DNA from: Tigriopus japonicus
Lineage: Eukaryota; Arthropoda; Copepoda; Harpacticoida; Harpacticidae
DNA length: 64,000 nt
Direction: 5' to 3'
Assembly: GCA_010645155.1 (NCBI GenBank)
Contig: CM021322.1
Coordinates: forward strand, 5,179,192-5,243,191
The first letter of the stretch is position 1; every line of letters starts with the position of its first letter. The notes beneath the pieces are model-generated. The model was not told where the DNA came from. It saw only the letters and a program-made list of their open reading frames with translations, and did not search any database. Below, in pieces: positions 1-11,655 of this stretch. The translations under genes were made by a program, and so were the position numbers.

Positions 1-1436
1 TCGAGCACAGTCCGTGCATCGCTCGCCTTTCTCCCTCAACCAAGATTGTTAGTTGTTACTTGAAGTTTCTTCGCTTTCGCTTCACTGGTTCAAGTGCCAA
101 AGGGATCGAGAATGAAAAACTGTCAAGCCTTGAGATGAGCCCTTTGATATACACGGCTCTCAAACTACAACTACGACCACCACCATCACCAGAATTACAA
201 TCGACGAACAGTGGGATCTTTATCGTCGTGTAACCCATGAACGAATGGATGGGGATGGATATGTGCTCCCCTTCCGCACCTTTTCATGTCAGGAACCGAA
301 TTAGGAACGAACAAGCCGTCTCTCACTCTTCTTCGAGAGCGTAACTTGGTTCCAACGTAACGTGTGTTGACTGTCGAATGTGGAAAACAGAGAGAAGGGA
401 CCGAGAAAAGAGAGGAGAAGGAACAGGGAACAGGGAACTCACCGTGGTGAAGGCAATGGAAGAAGCGCCACTTCTAAAGGACGCTTCCTCCGGGTATGGA
501 AAGATTGTGTCGACAAGTAACGTTTTCCTATTGCCTTAATGGAACTCGAGAGGTGTTCTAGGTAGTCTCTCGCTTTTTGTTGTCAACGTCTTGGCTTGAG
601 TGTGCTCCGCAATGATTGGGATCCACCGCAAATGCCCAAGTTCCAATTTATTTCTCGTTCTTTTTGCCAAGTACTTTCGAGGAAGGCTCGTCATTAGATT
701 TGTAATTGTTGTTTTGAGGTGTCATTCTTCGTTTGTCTCTGTCAAATACTGGAGATGAGAGGAAGCGACAATTTGTTTCAATGGTTTACAGTACACAATC
801 ATTTCCTACAGGCACCCATGGGTCAAAGGAAAGTTTTCGGATGGCTGTGAAAGTCCATCAAATTGGTAGAACGGTCTTGTCGCAAGCTCTTCTTCTCAAA
901 AGGTTATGAAACTCCCCCACGCGAAGGCACGAACTTGTTTTTGTCATCAAGCAATCTTTAGACAGAGTGACAAAGATGTATGGGCCATAACTGTTGTCAT
1001 AGAAATGATTGCCCAACTCAACAAAAAGTGTGAAGCAAGCAAACTCCATTCGGACCAAAACTGCCCTTCTCCGGTTTTGACTTGAGCATTAATATCCCTC
1101 GAGGTTTTCCTATTAGTTTCCCTCGGTGTCTCATGATGTCCACTGGGCATGCATATATTCTTGTATGGTTGTATATTTTATGGAACGACTACTTGGAAAA
1201 TCATCCTACCCAGAGCCTTTTACTCTCCAGTCTAGGTTTGTGTGTGGCACTACAATTATAAGAGTACACGCACGAGATTGATTGGTCCTATCTAGGATCA
1301 AGTTTGTTTGTTTGTTTGTTTGTTTGTGGTGGAGTCAGAATGCAGCTTCCCAGCTGTGATCTGATAGAGGCTGTCCGCCATATGGTGGTATTGCCGCTCC
1401 ACTTGGACAACCCAACAAACATTATTTTTTACCTCA
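1..1436. other. Intergenic stretch, no gene recognised
   Basis: No open frame here resembles a known protein, and the longest are under 70 codons. A short TTTG microsatellite of about six units lies at 1303-1326. Nothing else stands out. Confidence 0.5.
1303..1326. repeat. TTTG tetranucleotide microsatellite
   Basis: About six head-to-tail TTTG units are visible. They create a spurious open frame rich in Phe, Val and Cys. Confidence 0.9.
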
Positions 1437-1556
1437 CCCTTGGGAATGACCCCAGGTTTGCCCATTTAAGCCGTCAAGGGCCGTGACTACTGCATGTAGC
1501 TTAATACCACAAGCCACTAGGCCTCGCAAGCCCGGGATCAAACTGGGGCTTGCCTA
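1437..1556 (-). mobile_element. SINE copy A, tRNA-derived (body and B box)
   Basis: Read on the minus strand, this segment has a pol III B-box-like sequence (AGTTTGATCCC, about 1533-1543). It is followed by a roughly 110-bp body that matches the body at 4203-4330. Shared landmarks are AGGCCTAGTG, a GCAGTA(G/T)TCAC core, and ATGGGC(A/G)AACCT near the far end. Two dispersed diverged copies with internal promoter motifs fit a tRNA-derived SINE. No target duplication was identified, so the ends are approximate. Confidence 0.6.
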
Positions 1557-1683
1557 GTTTGCATTGAAAGACAGTTCAACACTATATTTTGACTCCAAAG
1601 AATTGATTTTGTAGATTTGATTTTTGCATTAAAAGGTGGTTCAAATGCCAAATTTTGACTCCAAAGAGTTGAGTTTTTGGAGA

Positions 1684-1757
1684 GTGGCAGTCAGCTGGGA
1701 TCAAACCCCAGCTATCCGCACGACAACCCGACGCAGTACGCACTACGCCATGCCTCA
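1684..1757 (-). mobile_element. tRNA-like SINE head with A and B boxes
   Basis: The minus strand carries TGGCGTAGTGCGTACTG, which fits a pol III A box (TRGCNNAGY). Further on is GGGGTTTGATCCC, which fits a B box with T-stem/loop pairing CTGGG...CCCAG. A GGCA at one end can pair with TGCC at the other, as in an acceptor stem. A clean cloverleaf cannot be drawn for the D and anticodon arms, so it is better read as a tRNA-derived SINE head than a working tRNA. It lies about 130 bp from copy A on the same strand and may belong to the same composite insertion. Confidence 0.55.
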
Positions 1758-1759
1758 CC

Positions 1760-4200
1760 CCCTTTCTAGGATCAAGTGTCTACACAAGATTTGAGAGACA
1801 AAAGGAAAGCCCAAAAAAGCCATGAATACATTCTTCATTGAGTTCATTTATTCCATGGCTCCAAGAAAATGCAAACTCATATCCAGATTTTTCACCAAAC
1901 TTACAAATGTAGTAACTTTGCCGAAAATAAAATGTTGCACTTTTTTCCTCTACTTTTTATTTTTCTTCCGAATACTGTAGAGACATTGATCCTTATTGGG
2001 ACCATTCAATCTTATGAGCGTACTCTTCTAATTACAGTGCTCTAGGTTTGTGCCGTAAAAGGTTGACAGTCGGTCAGTTTTGACCCCTGTGCCACCAATG
2101 TCCTTGGTAGATTGGACCCTAGAAGACTGGACCACAAAACATGTCACACTTTTCTCCCCAATGTTGCGATTACATGCCTACATTTTTCACGAATTTGCAA
2201 ATAAGCTTGAGGTACAACAAAGAATGGGCCAAATTTAGAGAGTGGTGAGTGGCACCAAATTAGAATTTTCCTCGCTGAATGAAGCAATACCTCATGGTAA
2301 GCAAAGGCAAGCATCTTGACTTCATTTCATAGTTCTCTTTGAGCGTGTCTTGCTCTCTCTTTGATTCTATTTTCTTTAAGAACTGTCCAAACGTTTGGAA
2401 ATGTCTTGGGACATTTCTGTGCGACGTAGCTCGCTCTCCAAAGGGAATTCTTGAAGATGTGTGCCTTACTGTGTATTTAACTGAGAACGCCACTTTGCGA
2501 GATTTGCCCTCGAAAGGTCAAGTTAAGACCTCCCAAAAAGTCGAAGGAAAGGCCCCATAGATCATGCCAGCAATATTAATGCCTTAGTTGAAGGTGGCAA
2601 TCCTCTGTCTTGCAACAGCGAATTGATTGTCTGGCTGATATCGAATATTGGATGGTGGATTTGAGCACGAAAGAGAGAGACTATTGTTGAGTAAATGCGT
2701 TTCTAGTGCTTGCAAAAGACAACCAAGGAGGGCATGAGGGGGAAAGCTTTTGTGTTTTAGTGTAGAGTAAAAAAAATCAGTCTATAAAGTACATATATTG
2801 TTTCTAGATCTATCTAAAACAAGACCGTTCTCAACCTTGAAAGGTAGCAAGCGTGAGTTTTACGTTCCAACAACCTGTGTCCAGATCCTGCCATGCTCGG
2901 ATTTGTGATTCAAATTATTTATCCTTCTCCTTCATCAAGGATTTCGTTCGGACTACTTTGGATGGAAGGAGATCGAACCTCGTACCCAATCCCTTTCATA
3001 CTACTTAGGTAAAGGTGGCAATCAGTCGATTCCTATTCAATGTTGACGAAGAAATCTCTTCCTCTCCTACATTAGATCAAAGCCTGAGAGTAAATCCCCA
3101 ATCAAGAACGATTGGTTGTTGATGTGTCAGTGAGCCCATTTGATCTCCATAATTACATTGCATCCAGAGATAAGTCGAGATCTTGCTTGCAGGATGAAAT
3201 CATGGGGATTGCTCCCCTCTCGTTTTACCTTGGGTGGCCTCCTATCCTTTCATCTCTTTTCCTCGTTTGAAAGATTGGAGTATTTCTCAGTGGAATAGAA
3301 CTACCAATAGTTGACGAATTGTTTAGAATGAGAACGTTTCAAGTCAACAAAACTGTGTCAGGCCCAGCGACTCTAGAATACTTACCTTCTTAAATTGGGG
3401 GTCCTACTATTGCACTGAAATAAAATGGAGTGACCTAATAATTTGTTATGGTTGGAGACTAAAAGTTTTATCCTCTAGTTACGGTGCACTCAATTAGGTT
3501 AGTAAATGGCATAATAGCCAGCCAGACCTAATGGTTGGCATATAAGTGGGTACATAGTTTTGGCAAATGGGGGTTTAGCCCCCCCAAAAAAGAAGAAACT
3601 TGGAGAAACATTGTATCGTTTTTGAGTGTCATACATTATTTCATAAGTTCAGATTTGTGCATTCATGCAAAGTTTCATGTATTGAGAACCCAAAAGGAAA
3701 CCAGATCAAGTAAGACTGACCAAAAGAAAACTTGGAACAAAAAATCTGACGGAAAAAGAAGCTAAAACGATACGAAGCGCAAAATCTTGGTTTCTTTAGG
3801 AACTAAGAAACTTTTTTGGCCTAATTTGTTTTTTATTTTTTTCGTTTATGTCGACTTTATTCACTTTTTGAGATTAAAAAGATTTGGTTATTTCCTAGAA
3901 ATAGCGTCCTCCTCAAGCGTTAATTATGCAAGGGTAAAGGCTCAATCAAAACATTGCGTGAAGGTCACACTCATCACACCTCTCATTTATGTTTTGATAT
4001 TTCCGAAAAAATAATTGCGGCCCACATACGTTTCGAGACTTCTTTTCGAATAAACTGTTGCTGTAGAGCACAAACGTGAATGATTTTGGAAAACATGGAT
4101 TCTTAAACCTTGTCGCAATCGCATGATATTTGTCCAGACTCAGAATGTTTTGATCTAATGAAGGCTGCCCCACGTCTTGATATCGCCGTTGCTTCAACAA
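1760..4200. other. Intergenic stretch, no gene recognised
   Basis: Open frames are 60-85 codons and overlap on both strands, with no recognisable domains or splice architecture. I see nothing to annotate. Confidence 0.45.
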
Positions 4201-4202
4201 AC

Positions 4203-4400
4203 ATTAACTTTCAAGCCACACTCGGGAATACACGCAGGTTCGCCCATTTTTTTACTTGTTAAAGCTGTGAATACTGCGTGAAACTTCATACTACAGGTCA
4301 CTAGGCCTGGACAAGCCTGAGATTTGAACCGATGAACCCCAGAGTGTTGTGGCGGATGCTTAATCCCTACTACGAGTGCAAGCATGTCCCTTAACAAGTT
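4203..4400 (-). mobile_element. SINE copy B, tRNA-derived
   Basis: The minus strand runs from a possible A box (GTAGTAGGGATTAAGC, near 4362-4377) through a good B box (CGGTTCAAATCTC, about 4319-4331) into the body shared with copy A. Orientation and order match copy A. The two copies differ by many substitutions, so neither is a recent insertion. The far end near 4203 is approximate. Confidence 0.6.
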
Positions 4401-4409
4401 TAGCTGCAG

Positions 4410-4640
4410 AATGGAACATGCACATTGCACAAAGGTTGCCCAAGAAAGAGTTTCAAATCAAACCGCTCGCGGTAAAACAGGGCCTTTGGCCCTGAGTTGC
4501 TCGACCCATTTTGGCAAATTCAAGCAATTTCAATTTTGGCTCGTATTCAATGAGTCTAGGTTCCTGGATCGCAATATTACATTTAGATACCCCTGACTAC
4601 GTGTGGTTGATAATATGCTCAGTTTATTTGGTGGAAAATG
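4410..4640 (+). repeat. Dispersed repeat, related to the foldback in the RENBP intron
   Basis: Landmarks shared with the arms of 14173-14662 are GCACAAAGGTT, a CCATTTTG(G/C)(C/A)AAATTCAA(G) block, ACATTTAGATACC, and GGTTGATAATATGC followed by a GTGGAAAATGAGA-like end. It abuts SINE copy B, so the two may be one composite insertion. It has no coding potential. Confidence 0.6.
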
Positions 4641-5606
4641 AGACCTAAATATCACTAAAAAGGCCAAAATATGGGTTTTTCAATCAATAATTACGAAATA
4701 TTTTTTCTCTGAAAAAACGCCATTTTATGCGATGCCCTACAGTTGTTGTAATTGAACTCATGATTATTGATTACTTAGAGGAAGTAATTGTAATTGTTAT
4801 CCTTTTAATTTGAAAACTAAACAATATATTTTCATGACGGATAAGCATTCCAAGCGGGGCAAACTTTTGAATATTCATCGGTAGGTAAATTGTAAATTGT
4901 AAATTTAATGATCATGGATGTTTCTTACCCTTCATACATCTTGAAAAATCTTGTGTCTTCAGAGTTAATTTGTGGAAAAGGGCAAGCGAATATTTAGGGT
5001 ATTTGAAACACAATATAAAAACACATTTCAATTCTAGTTGAAAAAACTCGCAAAGAAGATCATTTTCAGCCAATAACTCTCATTGTTTTTATATAGAGAT
5101 CTCTGTTTACAGATGTATTTCAAGATTATTTTGTTCACCACATAGAGTATACGTAACAAAATTTCTTAGGATAAGTGGACGAATAAATCGCACAAAAATC
5201 AAACTTCTTAGGCCTTGCATAAATCTGTCCTCGCCCGATCTGGGAAATTACATAACATTATTAGAGAAATCAGTCAACGAAAGTAAGATAAGGAACAAAA
5301 TTCTGCTCCAAACGAGCGGTAAAATTAAGAAAATTGAAACTTCGAATAAAAAGAAATTTTTGAACAAATTAGATAATAAGCAAGCTAAACCTGGTTTAAG
5401 AACCCACACGAGAAGTTCTAGATTTTTTGCATAATTTAATTTCTACAGCGTCTAATTTGAACAAACCATTGTCACCGGTAAACCATGAGCAAAGAGCAAA
5501 ATCTATGTAGGTTGAGAGAGCGACCTTTTTCAATTACCGATCAACCTCTGTGTTGACAGTTTCCTTTGATGATCAGCTGGAGATCGTCAGCTGATCGTTT
5601 CTTTGG
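4641..5606. other. AT-rich intergenic stretch upstream of RpS7
   Basis: No gene or repeat structure is recognised. The last part should hold the RpS7 core promoter, but I see no clear TATA box. This would be normal for a TOP-type ribosomal protein promoter. Confidence 0.4.
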
Positions 5607-5642
5607 CCTCTTCCTTTTCCGGCTGCAAGAAGGCGAACAAGG
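5601..5642 (+). promoter_or_regulatory. 5'-TOP leader exon of RpS7
   Basis: The pyrimidine tract CCTCTTCCTTTTCC (about 5607-5620) lies just upstream of a short leader ending in AACAAG, followed by a GTAAAT donor at 5642. The position and composition match the 5' terminal oligopyrimidine element known from ribosomal protein mRNAs, which couples translation to growth signalling. The exact start site within the tract is inferred. Confidence 0.7.
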
Positions 5643-7269
5643 TAAATAGCGCAAATACTCCTGATCAAAAACGGAATTTCTTCAAAGTATGACCCACACA
5701 AATCAACCTGATTCTACCGTGCAAATGTCCCCCAATGTGTGATGAAAAGTGTCGTGCCCTTGTTATCCCCTTGAAGCCCGTGATGACCGGGATATCAGTC
5801 GATTTCTACCACTCATGATTTTCGTTTTGAAAGTGTCCGTAGGATTATGTGTAATGATGTCTCATGTCTGTTTGATCGGTTTTGCAGATGGCTTTCGCGT
5901 CCCGAGCCAAGATCATTAAACGCAACAATGACGAACCCGACGAGTTCGAGAAGTCCATCTCCCAGGCTCTTTTGGATCTGGAGATTAACTCGGATTTGAA
6001 GGCTCAGCTCCGTGAGTTGCACATCACGGCGGCCAAGGAGGTGGAAGTGGGTGGTAAGAAGGCGATCGTCATCTTCGTGCCCGTGCCCCAACTGAAGGCC
6101 TTCCAGAAGGTCCAATCGCGTTTGGTGCGCGAGTTGGAGAAGAAGTTCTCGGGTCGTCACGTGGTGTTGATCGCTCAACGTCGCATTCTGCCCAAGCCCA
6201 CGCGCAAGGCCAACAAGCTGAAGCAAAAGCGACCCCGTAGCCGCACTCTGATGGCCGTGCACAGTGCCATCCTTGACGATCTGGTCTACCCGGCCGAGAT
6301 TGTGGGCAAGCGGATCCGCATCCGACTCGACGGATCCAGGCTGTTCAAGGTCCACTTGGATAAGACCCAACAGACCAACATCGAACATAAGGTAGAGCGA
6401 ATGTCCGACGAACTATTGAAACATTAATTGATGGCGAAGTCCATGGGTACGCACTTATTAGAGCTCCTGGCGCGATATCTCGTAGCGTCCGGGAGTGTCG
6501 AAAAGATGCCAGAGCAATTCAGACCATCGCCTTCCCTCTGATTAGGTGCAACCTAGCTCTAGTCAGGCTAATGGAGGTGGTCTTTAAGCGTCTTTATTTC
6601 CGACTGTTATATCGTCGTTTACGGGATTGGGATTGAACGATGAGCCAAGTTGACCGGGAAGCCAAATTAAGCCTTTTTGGCACATAGAGGTGTGAAAAAA
6701 ATGTTCAGCTTTCAAGTCTTGATTGCTTTTATTTTAAACTTTTTCGGGTATTGCCGACAAGAATATAGCATTCTATGAGAAGATTATTTTGCTGCCGAAA
6801 TATTGCATTGTGTGAGATTTTTTTAGTGTTTTAGAACACCATTCAACCTAAATTAATGCCAATTTTATACAAGTGTTCCACTTTTTCATCCGATAGGTAC
6901 ACTTTAAAAGAAAAGGTGGCTTAAAGAACTGATAACAAAATAAGTGAAGTTAAAACACATTTCCATTTAAACCTGTTCTAATCCAATCCGTAAAGTCGCC
7001 AGCCCAGAACCGATGAAACCCGGCCCTACCTATCTCTCGTAAAAAAATAATGTCACTTGCTCAAAAACGTAAAATTACAAATGAATTTAAATACAATTTT
7101 TTATCTCATTTTGAGGAACAGCCCTTAAATCTTGTCCGGTAATATTCAAAGTTGACCTAGCTTTTAACAATTTGTTCTTTTTTTTTTTCAGACGGACACC
7201 TTTGCTGCCGTATACAAGAAGTTGACCGGAAAGGAAGTCACCTTCGAGTTCCCCGAGCCCTACCTGTAA
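5607..7269 (+). CDS. RpS7: Small ribosomal subunit protein eS7
   Basis: Component of the 40S subunit (family eS7), acting in cytoplasmic translation and small-subunit rRNA processing. I infer a non-coding first exon at about 5607-5641, ending at GT 5642. The coding exons are 5888-6391 and 7192-7269. The start is the ATG at 5888, directly after the acceptor TTTGCAG; an upstream in-frame TTG lies inside the acceptor and is not used. The spliced protein is 193 residues, against about 194 in human. Family hallmarks are [58 protein letters not shown] and [14 protein letters not shown]. Joining the exons gives [17 protein letters not shown], restoring the conserved C-terminus. Reading through the donor would instead give a short false tail ending at 6427. 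Confidence 0.97.
6392..7191 (+). other. Intron 2 of RpS7
   Basis: An 800-bp AT-rich intron between GT 6392 and the long T-run/CAG acceptor at 7189-7191. Ribosomal protein introns often host snoRNAs. I looked for C/D box pairs and found none at usable spacing. Confidence 0.7.
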
Positions 7270-8256
7270 ACTACGATTGTTATGCGAAGGAGTGAAATAT
7301 ACAGCCGTTTAATGGGGAATATATATGTGCCTCCGAACTAAAACAAAACGAAGTGAAATTTGTTTCAACCGACAACATAACCCTTGTGAGACCCGAAAGG
7401 TTTGCGTCAAAACTAAGAAGTGGCAAGGTTTTCCAAGACGTCAAAAACATAAAAAATCTTAGATTGTCAGTGTCTTTGAGTTATTTGGCATTACGAATTA
7501 AATCAACTTAGAAAAATGAATTAATTTCAAATCGCACTTCCAATTATCAGCAATCCAAAGCAATCACTCACGAAACCAAAACTGAAAAAAATCCTAACTA
7601 ACTTAAAAAGTATAAAGTATATTATGTTTTTTTTATTATTCAAAAATCGCACTTAATCACCTTTGAAATCAACTTCTAGTGTAAAAAGTAATTTATAACC
7701 ATGTTCTTAGTAATGGTTTTGGAATATCGTTAAAGGCACAAGTAAAAAGTTTTATTCTACAAGAAAAACGAATTTGGCGAAGGGTTTCTTTTGTCCCACG
7801 AAAGTGCTCTGACGAGCTAAGAGAGAGAAGCAAGATTACTGGATGGGTAAATCACGCATTCCCTCTCAATATTGAGCTTTTAATTTGGACTTTGATCCTT
7901 ACACTTGTGGTATAACAATCAGTCATTCCTTTTTTGCAAAAATAAATTCAGGAGTTACGATCGTGAAGTCTTGGGGTCAAACCATGGACGTCTAGAAAGT
8001 ACTTGTTTCTATCCATCGTGGGGAGTAAAGATACTGTTCTGTGATACAGAGTATTGATTGGAGAAGAGTCGGAGTCAACTTAGCCCGTGGTTAGATGTTG
8101 CAAAAAACAACAACAAAGAATTGCCACCAACTTGACAAAAATGGCATTGTTAAGTTAAAGAACGTGTAAATGATAGTGCACGATGGTGAAAATTTCTGTT
8201 TACACGTTAGCTCAAATGCAAAGACTTTTAATGACGATTTTTGAGAGTATCATGAC
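7270..8256. other. Intergenic stretch after RpS7
   Basis: The start should contain the RpS7 3' end. No AATAAA is seen, but AATATA-type hexamers occur within about 60 bp of the stop. The remainder is AT-rich and holds nothing recognised. Confidence 0.4.
8249..8256. repeat. Target-site duplication, left (ATCATGAC)
   Basis: Exact copy of 9509-9516, bracketing the element at 8257-9508. Confidence 0.85.
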
Positions 8257-9508
8257 TAGGGACGGGCAAATATGGTAAAAAGATTTTTGGGAACATAAAC
8301 CCATTTTTCCGCACTTTTGCACTTTTCACCTTTATTTGCACTTTTTAATTACGTTTTTGGCTAAAATTGACAAATTGTTAACAAAATGTAGTGGCTTTTG
8401 AAAGAATTTTTAGTTTCAAGATCAAATTTTGAACTAGTCGAAAAAGCTTGCATTTGCAATCAACCATTCTTAGCACCTTGAAGAAATATGTGCATTTCAG
8501 ACGCAAACCTCACACTTAATTCACCATCTTGCTTTAACTATAACATCCTGTTTACTAAACTAAAGATTAGACAAAAGAATCTCATTGCATGCAACCAACA
8601 AATAGCAAACCAAAAGAAACTCATGTTTTGGTAATGGAAGGATCTACAAACAATATAGATTGCAGAATTAGGTTTGCTGCCTACAACGATCGCTATTCTA
8701 AAAAGGGCCGTCCGTTATAAACTTAAAATCATCAAGCTAAGGATACATCAATGTATCAGTACACATTGTTTAATTGACTCGAAGATATTACTTTTAAGTT
8801 CCAAAAGTATTTGAGAACAGTTTTGATGTAATGAGACAATGAATGCCACATTTGAAATTGAGTTCTGGTAATTAGGCCATGGGTCAAATATTGAAGTAAT
8901 GCCACTAAAAACATGCTTAAAACACATTTATGACTATTTTCTTTGATCTAATTGTTAGGCACACGTGGGTATTTTTCTGTTCAATTTTGAATGTCTATTT
9001 TTGAAGGACAAAATTGGAGTGATGTAAAGCCATATAAAACAATTGCTAAATATATTTCGACAATATTTTAGGTACATACATCCACGAGACTACCTTAGGA
9101 ATGAAAAATTCAGGAGAATGTTGACTATCGTATTTTTCATGACTCTACATCCTTTTTGCTAGTGACCTTGTTAATAGAACTCTATTACTTGTGCGGCATT
9201 GTCTCTTCACCTCAAACTGGTCTCAAATGTCTTTAGAACTTGTAAGTGACTTCTCCTGCTCAATTAGGAGCCGTGGGTACTCCATGAATGACGTTTTAAG
9301 TCCAAATGCAAGTTATTTGCTCTTTTTAACATTTATTTGCACTTTTTTGACATTTATTTGCTCTTTTTTCGACATCTATTTGCTCTTTTTGACATTTATT
9401 TGCACTTTCAACATTTTTCTGCACTTTGTTTTGCCCTTTTGGGCACATTTTTTTGCAACTTTTGGTAACTAAAAGGGTAAGATTATTTGCACTTTCTGCC
9501 CGTCCCTA
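8257..9508. mobile_element. hAT-like non-autonomous element, family 1 copy a
   Basis: The left end reads TAGGGACGGGCAAAT. The right end is its inverse, ending ATTTGCACTTTCTGCCCGTCCCTA. Both sides are flanked by the identical 8-mer ATCATGAC (8249-8256 and 9509-9516). An 8-bp target duplication with TAGGG-type inverted ends is characteristic of hAT elements (established knowledge). There is no transposase frame in the 1252 bp. The interior near both ends repeats TTTGCACTTTT/GACATTTATTTGC units. It matches copy b at 55793-57010 through much of its length. Confidence 0.85.
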
Positions 9509-9516
9509 ATCATGAC
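9509..9516. repeat. Target-site duplication, right (ATCATGAC)
   Basis: Exact copy of 8249-8256. Confidence 0.85.
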
Positions 9517-9521
9517 GAATA

Positions 9522-9995
9522 TATCTTGTGAAAATTTACATCATAAAAGTAGCTCAAATAACTATATTCATTCACTTTAATCCACTAAAATTAACATATT
9601 TTCCCAAACCATATTAAAAGGTGTTTAGATGGTCCTTAGATATGAATTGAAACGAAATTTGATCAATATCTATTTAGCAGATAATATACTATCACTATAA
9701 CGAAAAAATATCATCTATTTTGGCGACATTGAAAATGTATATTTTATTTCTTAGCAACCGCGCCAACATATAGCTGGAGCTTTTCATGGCATAATTTGAT
9801 GCATTTTAAAAATTTAAAGTAATGATAACTTATTATCTGCCTAGATATTAATCAAATTTTGCTTCAATTCATAACTAGGGACCCTCCCAATTTCTACTAG
9901 AATGTTTTGGGAAAATATGTTGGTTTTAATGGTTCAAAGTGAATTAATATAGTTATTTGAGCTACTATTAAGACAAACATATTCACAAGACTTCA
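9522..9995. repeat. Long imperfect palindrome (foldback)
   Basis: The left arm (about 9525-9700) starts TCTTGTGAA, then carries AGTAGCTCAAATAACTATAT and ACATATTTTCCCAAA. It is mirrored by the right arm (about 9828-9992), which ends with the inverse of the same blocks (TTTGGGAAAATATGT, ATATAGTTATTTGAGCTACT, TTCACAAGA). The arms are about 160 bp around a roughly 130-bp centre. It looks like a foldback-type MITE between two hAT-like elements. No clear target duplication is seen. Confidence 0.75.
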
Positions 9996-10227
9996 TTACT
10001 TGATTATAAGTTGAACTTCATTATAATTAAAGACAGGAAGTTAAGACGAATAAAATTACCTGATTAGACGAATAAAGACGAATAAAATTGCCCGATTAGA
10101 CGAAAAAAGACGAAAAAGCCTGACAAATTCGACAAAAAAACTGACTTACACGGCAAAAAAGACTAATGAATTGCCTGTAAAGAGGATTAAAACTGCTGTC
10201 CATAAAATAGACAAAATGTGTGGCCCA

Positions 10228-10880
10228 ATGGGAGATGCACGGGGAGGTTTGAGTGATCCCTTCAAAAATCTTATCGCGGGCGGATGAAAGAAGAGAAAAG
10301 GCTTGTTTGGCAACAGTGGGTGGCTCGTGAGAATTTGGGCAGTTTAAGGGTTTTCGCAATTTACAGACTGCCCTTGCGAATTAGATGCCATGAAAAATGT
10401 CGAATTGCAAGTTTGAACACCTTTGGTTAGGATTTTGGAATAAAATGCACACTTTATTTGCTCGTTCTTGCACGAGAAAATTCTCAACAAAAGGCCACTT
10501 TTTTTGGGTAAGTACAAGTGTAAGTGATGTTATAAGCACTGATTTGTATTGTAAAGCTCCATAACCATCATGGTATCAAACAAAATGCCGTTTTTTGTAC
10601 GTGTTTCTCTTCAATATCAAAGGTCTTTTTTAAGTGCTTGCCATATTTTGATCAAAAGAATAATTTTGCAAATTCTTACAAAACCGAGAGTCAAAATGTC
10701 CAAACTGGCAATTCGACAATTTTTGTAGCATCTAAGTCATAAGGGCGGTCTGTAAAACGCGAAAACCCTTGGACTGACCAAAATCTTACATTGACGAACA
10801 AACCTTTTCTCTTCTTTCATCCGCCCGCGATAAGATTTTTGAAGAGATCACTCAAACCTTCCACTGCATCCCCCATTGAG
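10228..10880. repeat. Internal inverted repeat 1
   Basis: Arms are about 10228-10420 and 10690-10880. The best block is CTTCTTTCATCCGCCCGCGA in the right arm, with its inverse in the left arm near 10270-10295. A second block, CAGACTGCCCTT, appears inverted near 10743-10755. The spacer is about 270 bp. Confidence 0.8.
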
Positions 10881-11272
10881 GGGAAACAGCTGCACCCTTG
10901 GGCAATACGGCAAAATCTACAAAGTTAACAAACGGAAAAGTGCTGAATAAGCAAGAAATGGTCAGTGGAACATATAAATTTAAAAAAAAAAACAAGAGCT
11001 CAAAACCACCCTTATTTCAACGTTTTCAATAGAGCAATATTTAGAAGCAGATTTGCTGACATTAATTCTTCGAATAGTCAGATAGCCTTATCAATCCAAT
11101 TTTCTTTCTTTGTGTCAAGAAACTCCACAAGTTAAAATGTGCATCATATTTTGTTGCCCAAGTTTTGGCGTTGAAGTTTTTTAAAAGTGTCTATTTGATT
11201 CCAAATTTGAGAAAAAAGCTTCAAATCTAAGAAAAGTTCCAATTTTTGACAAATTAGACGAAAAAAGTTGAG

Positions 11273-11655
11273 TGAGATGTCAAACTCAGGGTGGTGTGAT
11301 GTTTTGCGGAGCCAAACGAAAACTGGACTCGCAACCTCAAACAACACGGTCGTACAACAGCAGGCCGCATGTTGTCGCACCTAATTCAAAAGCGAGAGCA
11401 CACCAAAATCAAATCAGATAAACCGGCCTCGAGTTTATACTTGTGACTACTCCTGTGTTTGAAACGCAGCAGATAGGGATAGGATATACTCGACGAATGC
11501 TAATTCGACTTGATTTTGGTATCCTCTCGCTTTTGAATTAAGTGCGATAACATGCGGCCTGCCGTTTTACGACCATGTTGTTTGAGGTTGCGAGTCTAGT
11601 TTTCGTTTGGCTCCGCAAAACATCACACCACCCTGAGTTTGACATCTCATCATGA
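11273..11655. repeat. Internal inverted repeat 2
   Basis: Arms of about 125 bp (11275-11396 and 11526-11652) are nearly exact inverses. Landmarks are GATGTCAAACTCAGGGTGG in the left arm and its inverse ending GTTTGACATC in the right arm. The spacer is about 130 bp. The conservation is much higher than for inverted repeat 1, suggesting a younger or separately acquired hairpin. Confidence 0.85.

Noticed and set aside
1684..1757. Functional tRNA gene
   Set aside because: A and B boxes and a T-arm-like stem are present, but the D and anticodon arms do not pair properly and the 3' part is SINE-like.
5813..6388. 191-codon minus-strand frame opposite RpS7
   Set aside because: It is exactly antisense to conserved RpS7 codons. 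It is a shadow frame from GC-rich codon use.
5642..7191. Possible snoRNA in RpS7 introns
   Set aside because: C-box-like GTGATGA words occur near 5741 and 5780, but no D box follows at a usable distance. In intron 2 the only CTGA is about 300 bp from a C-like box.
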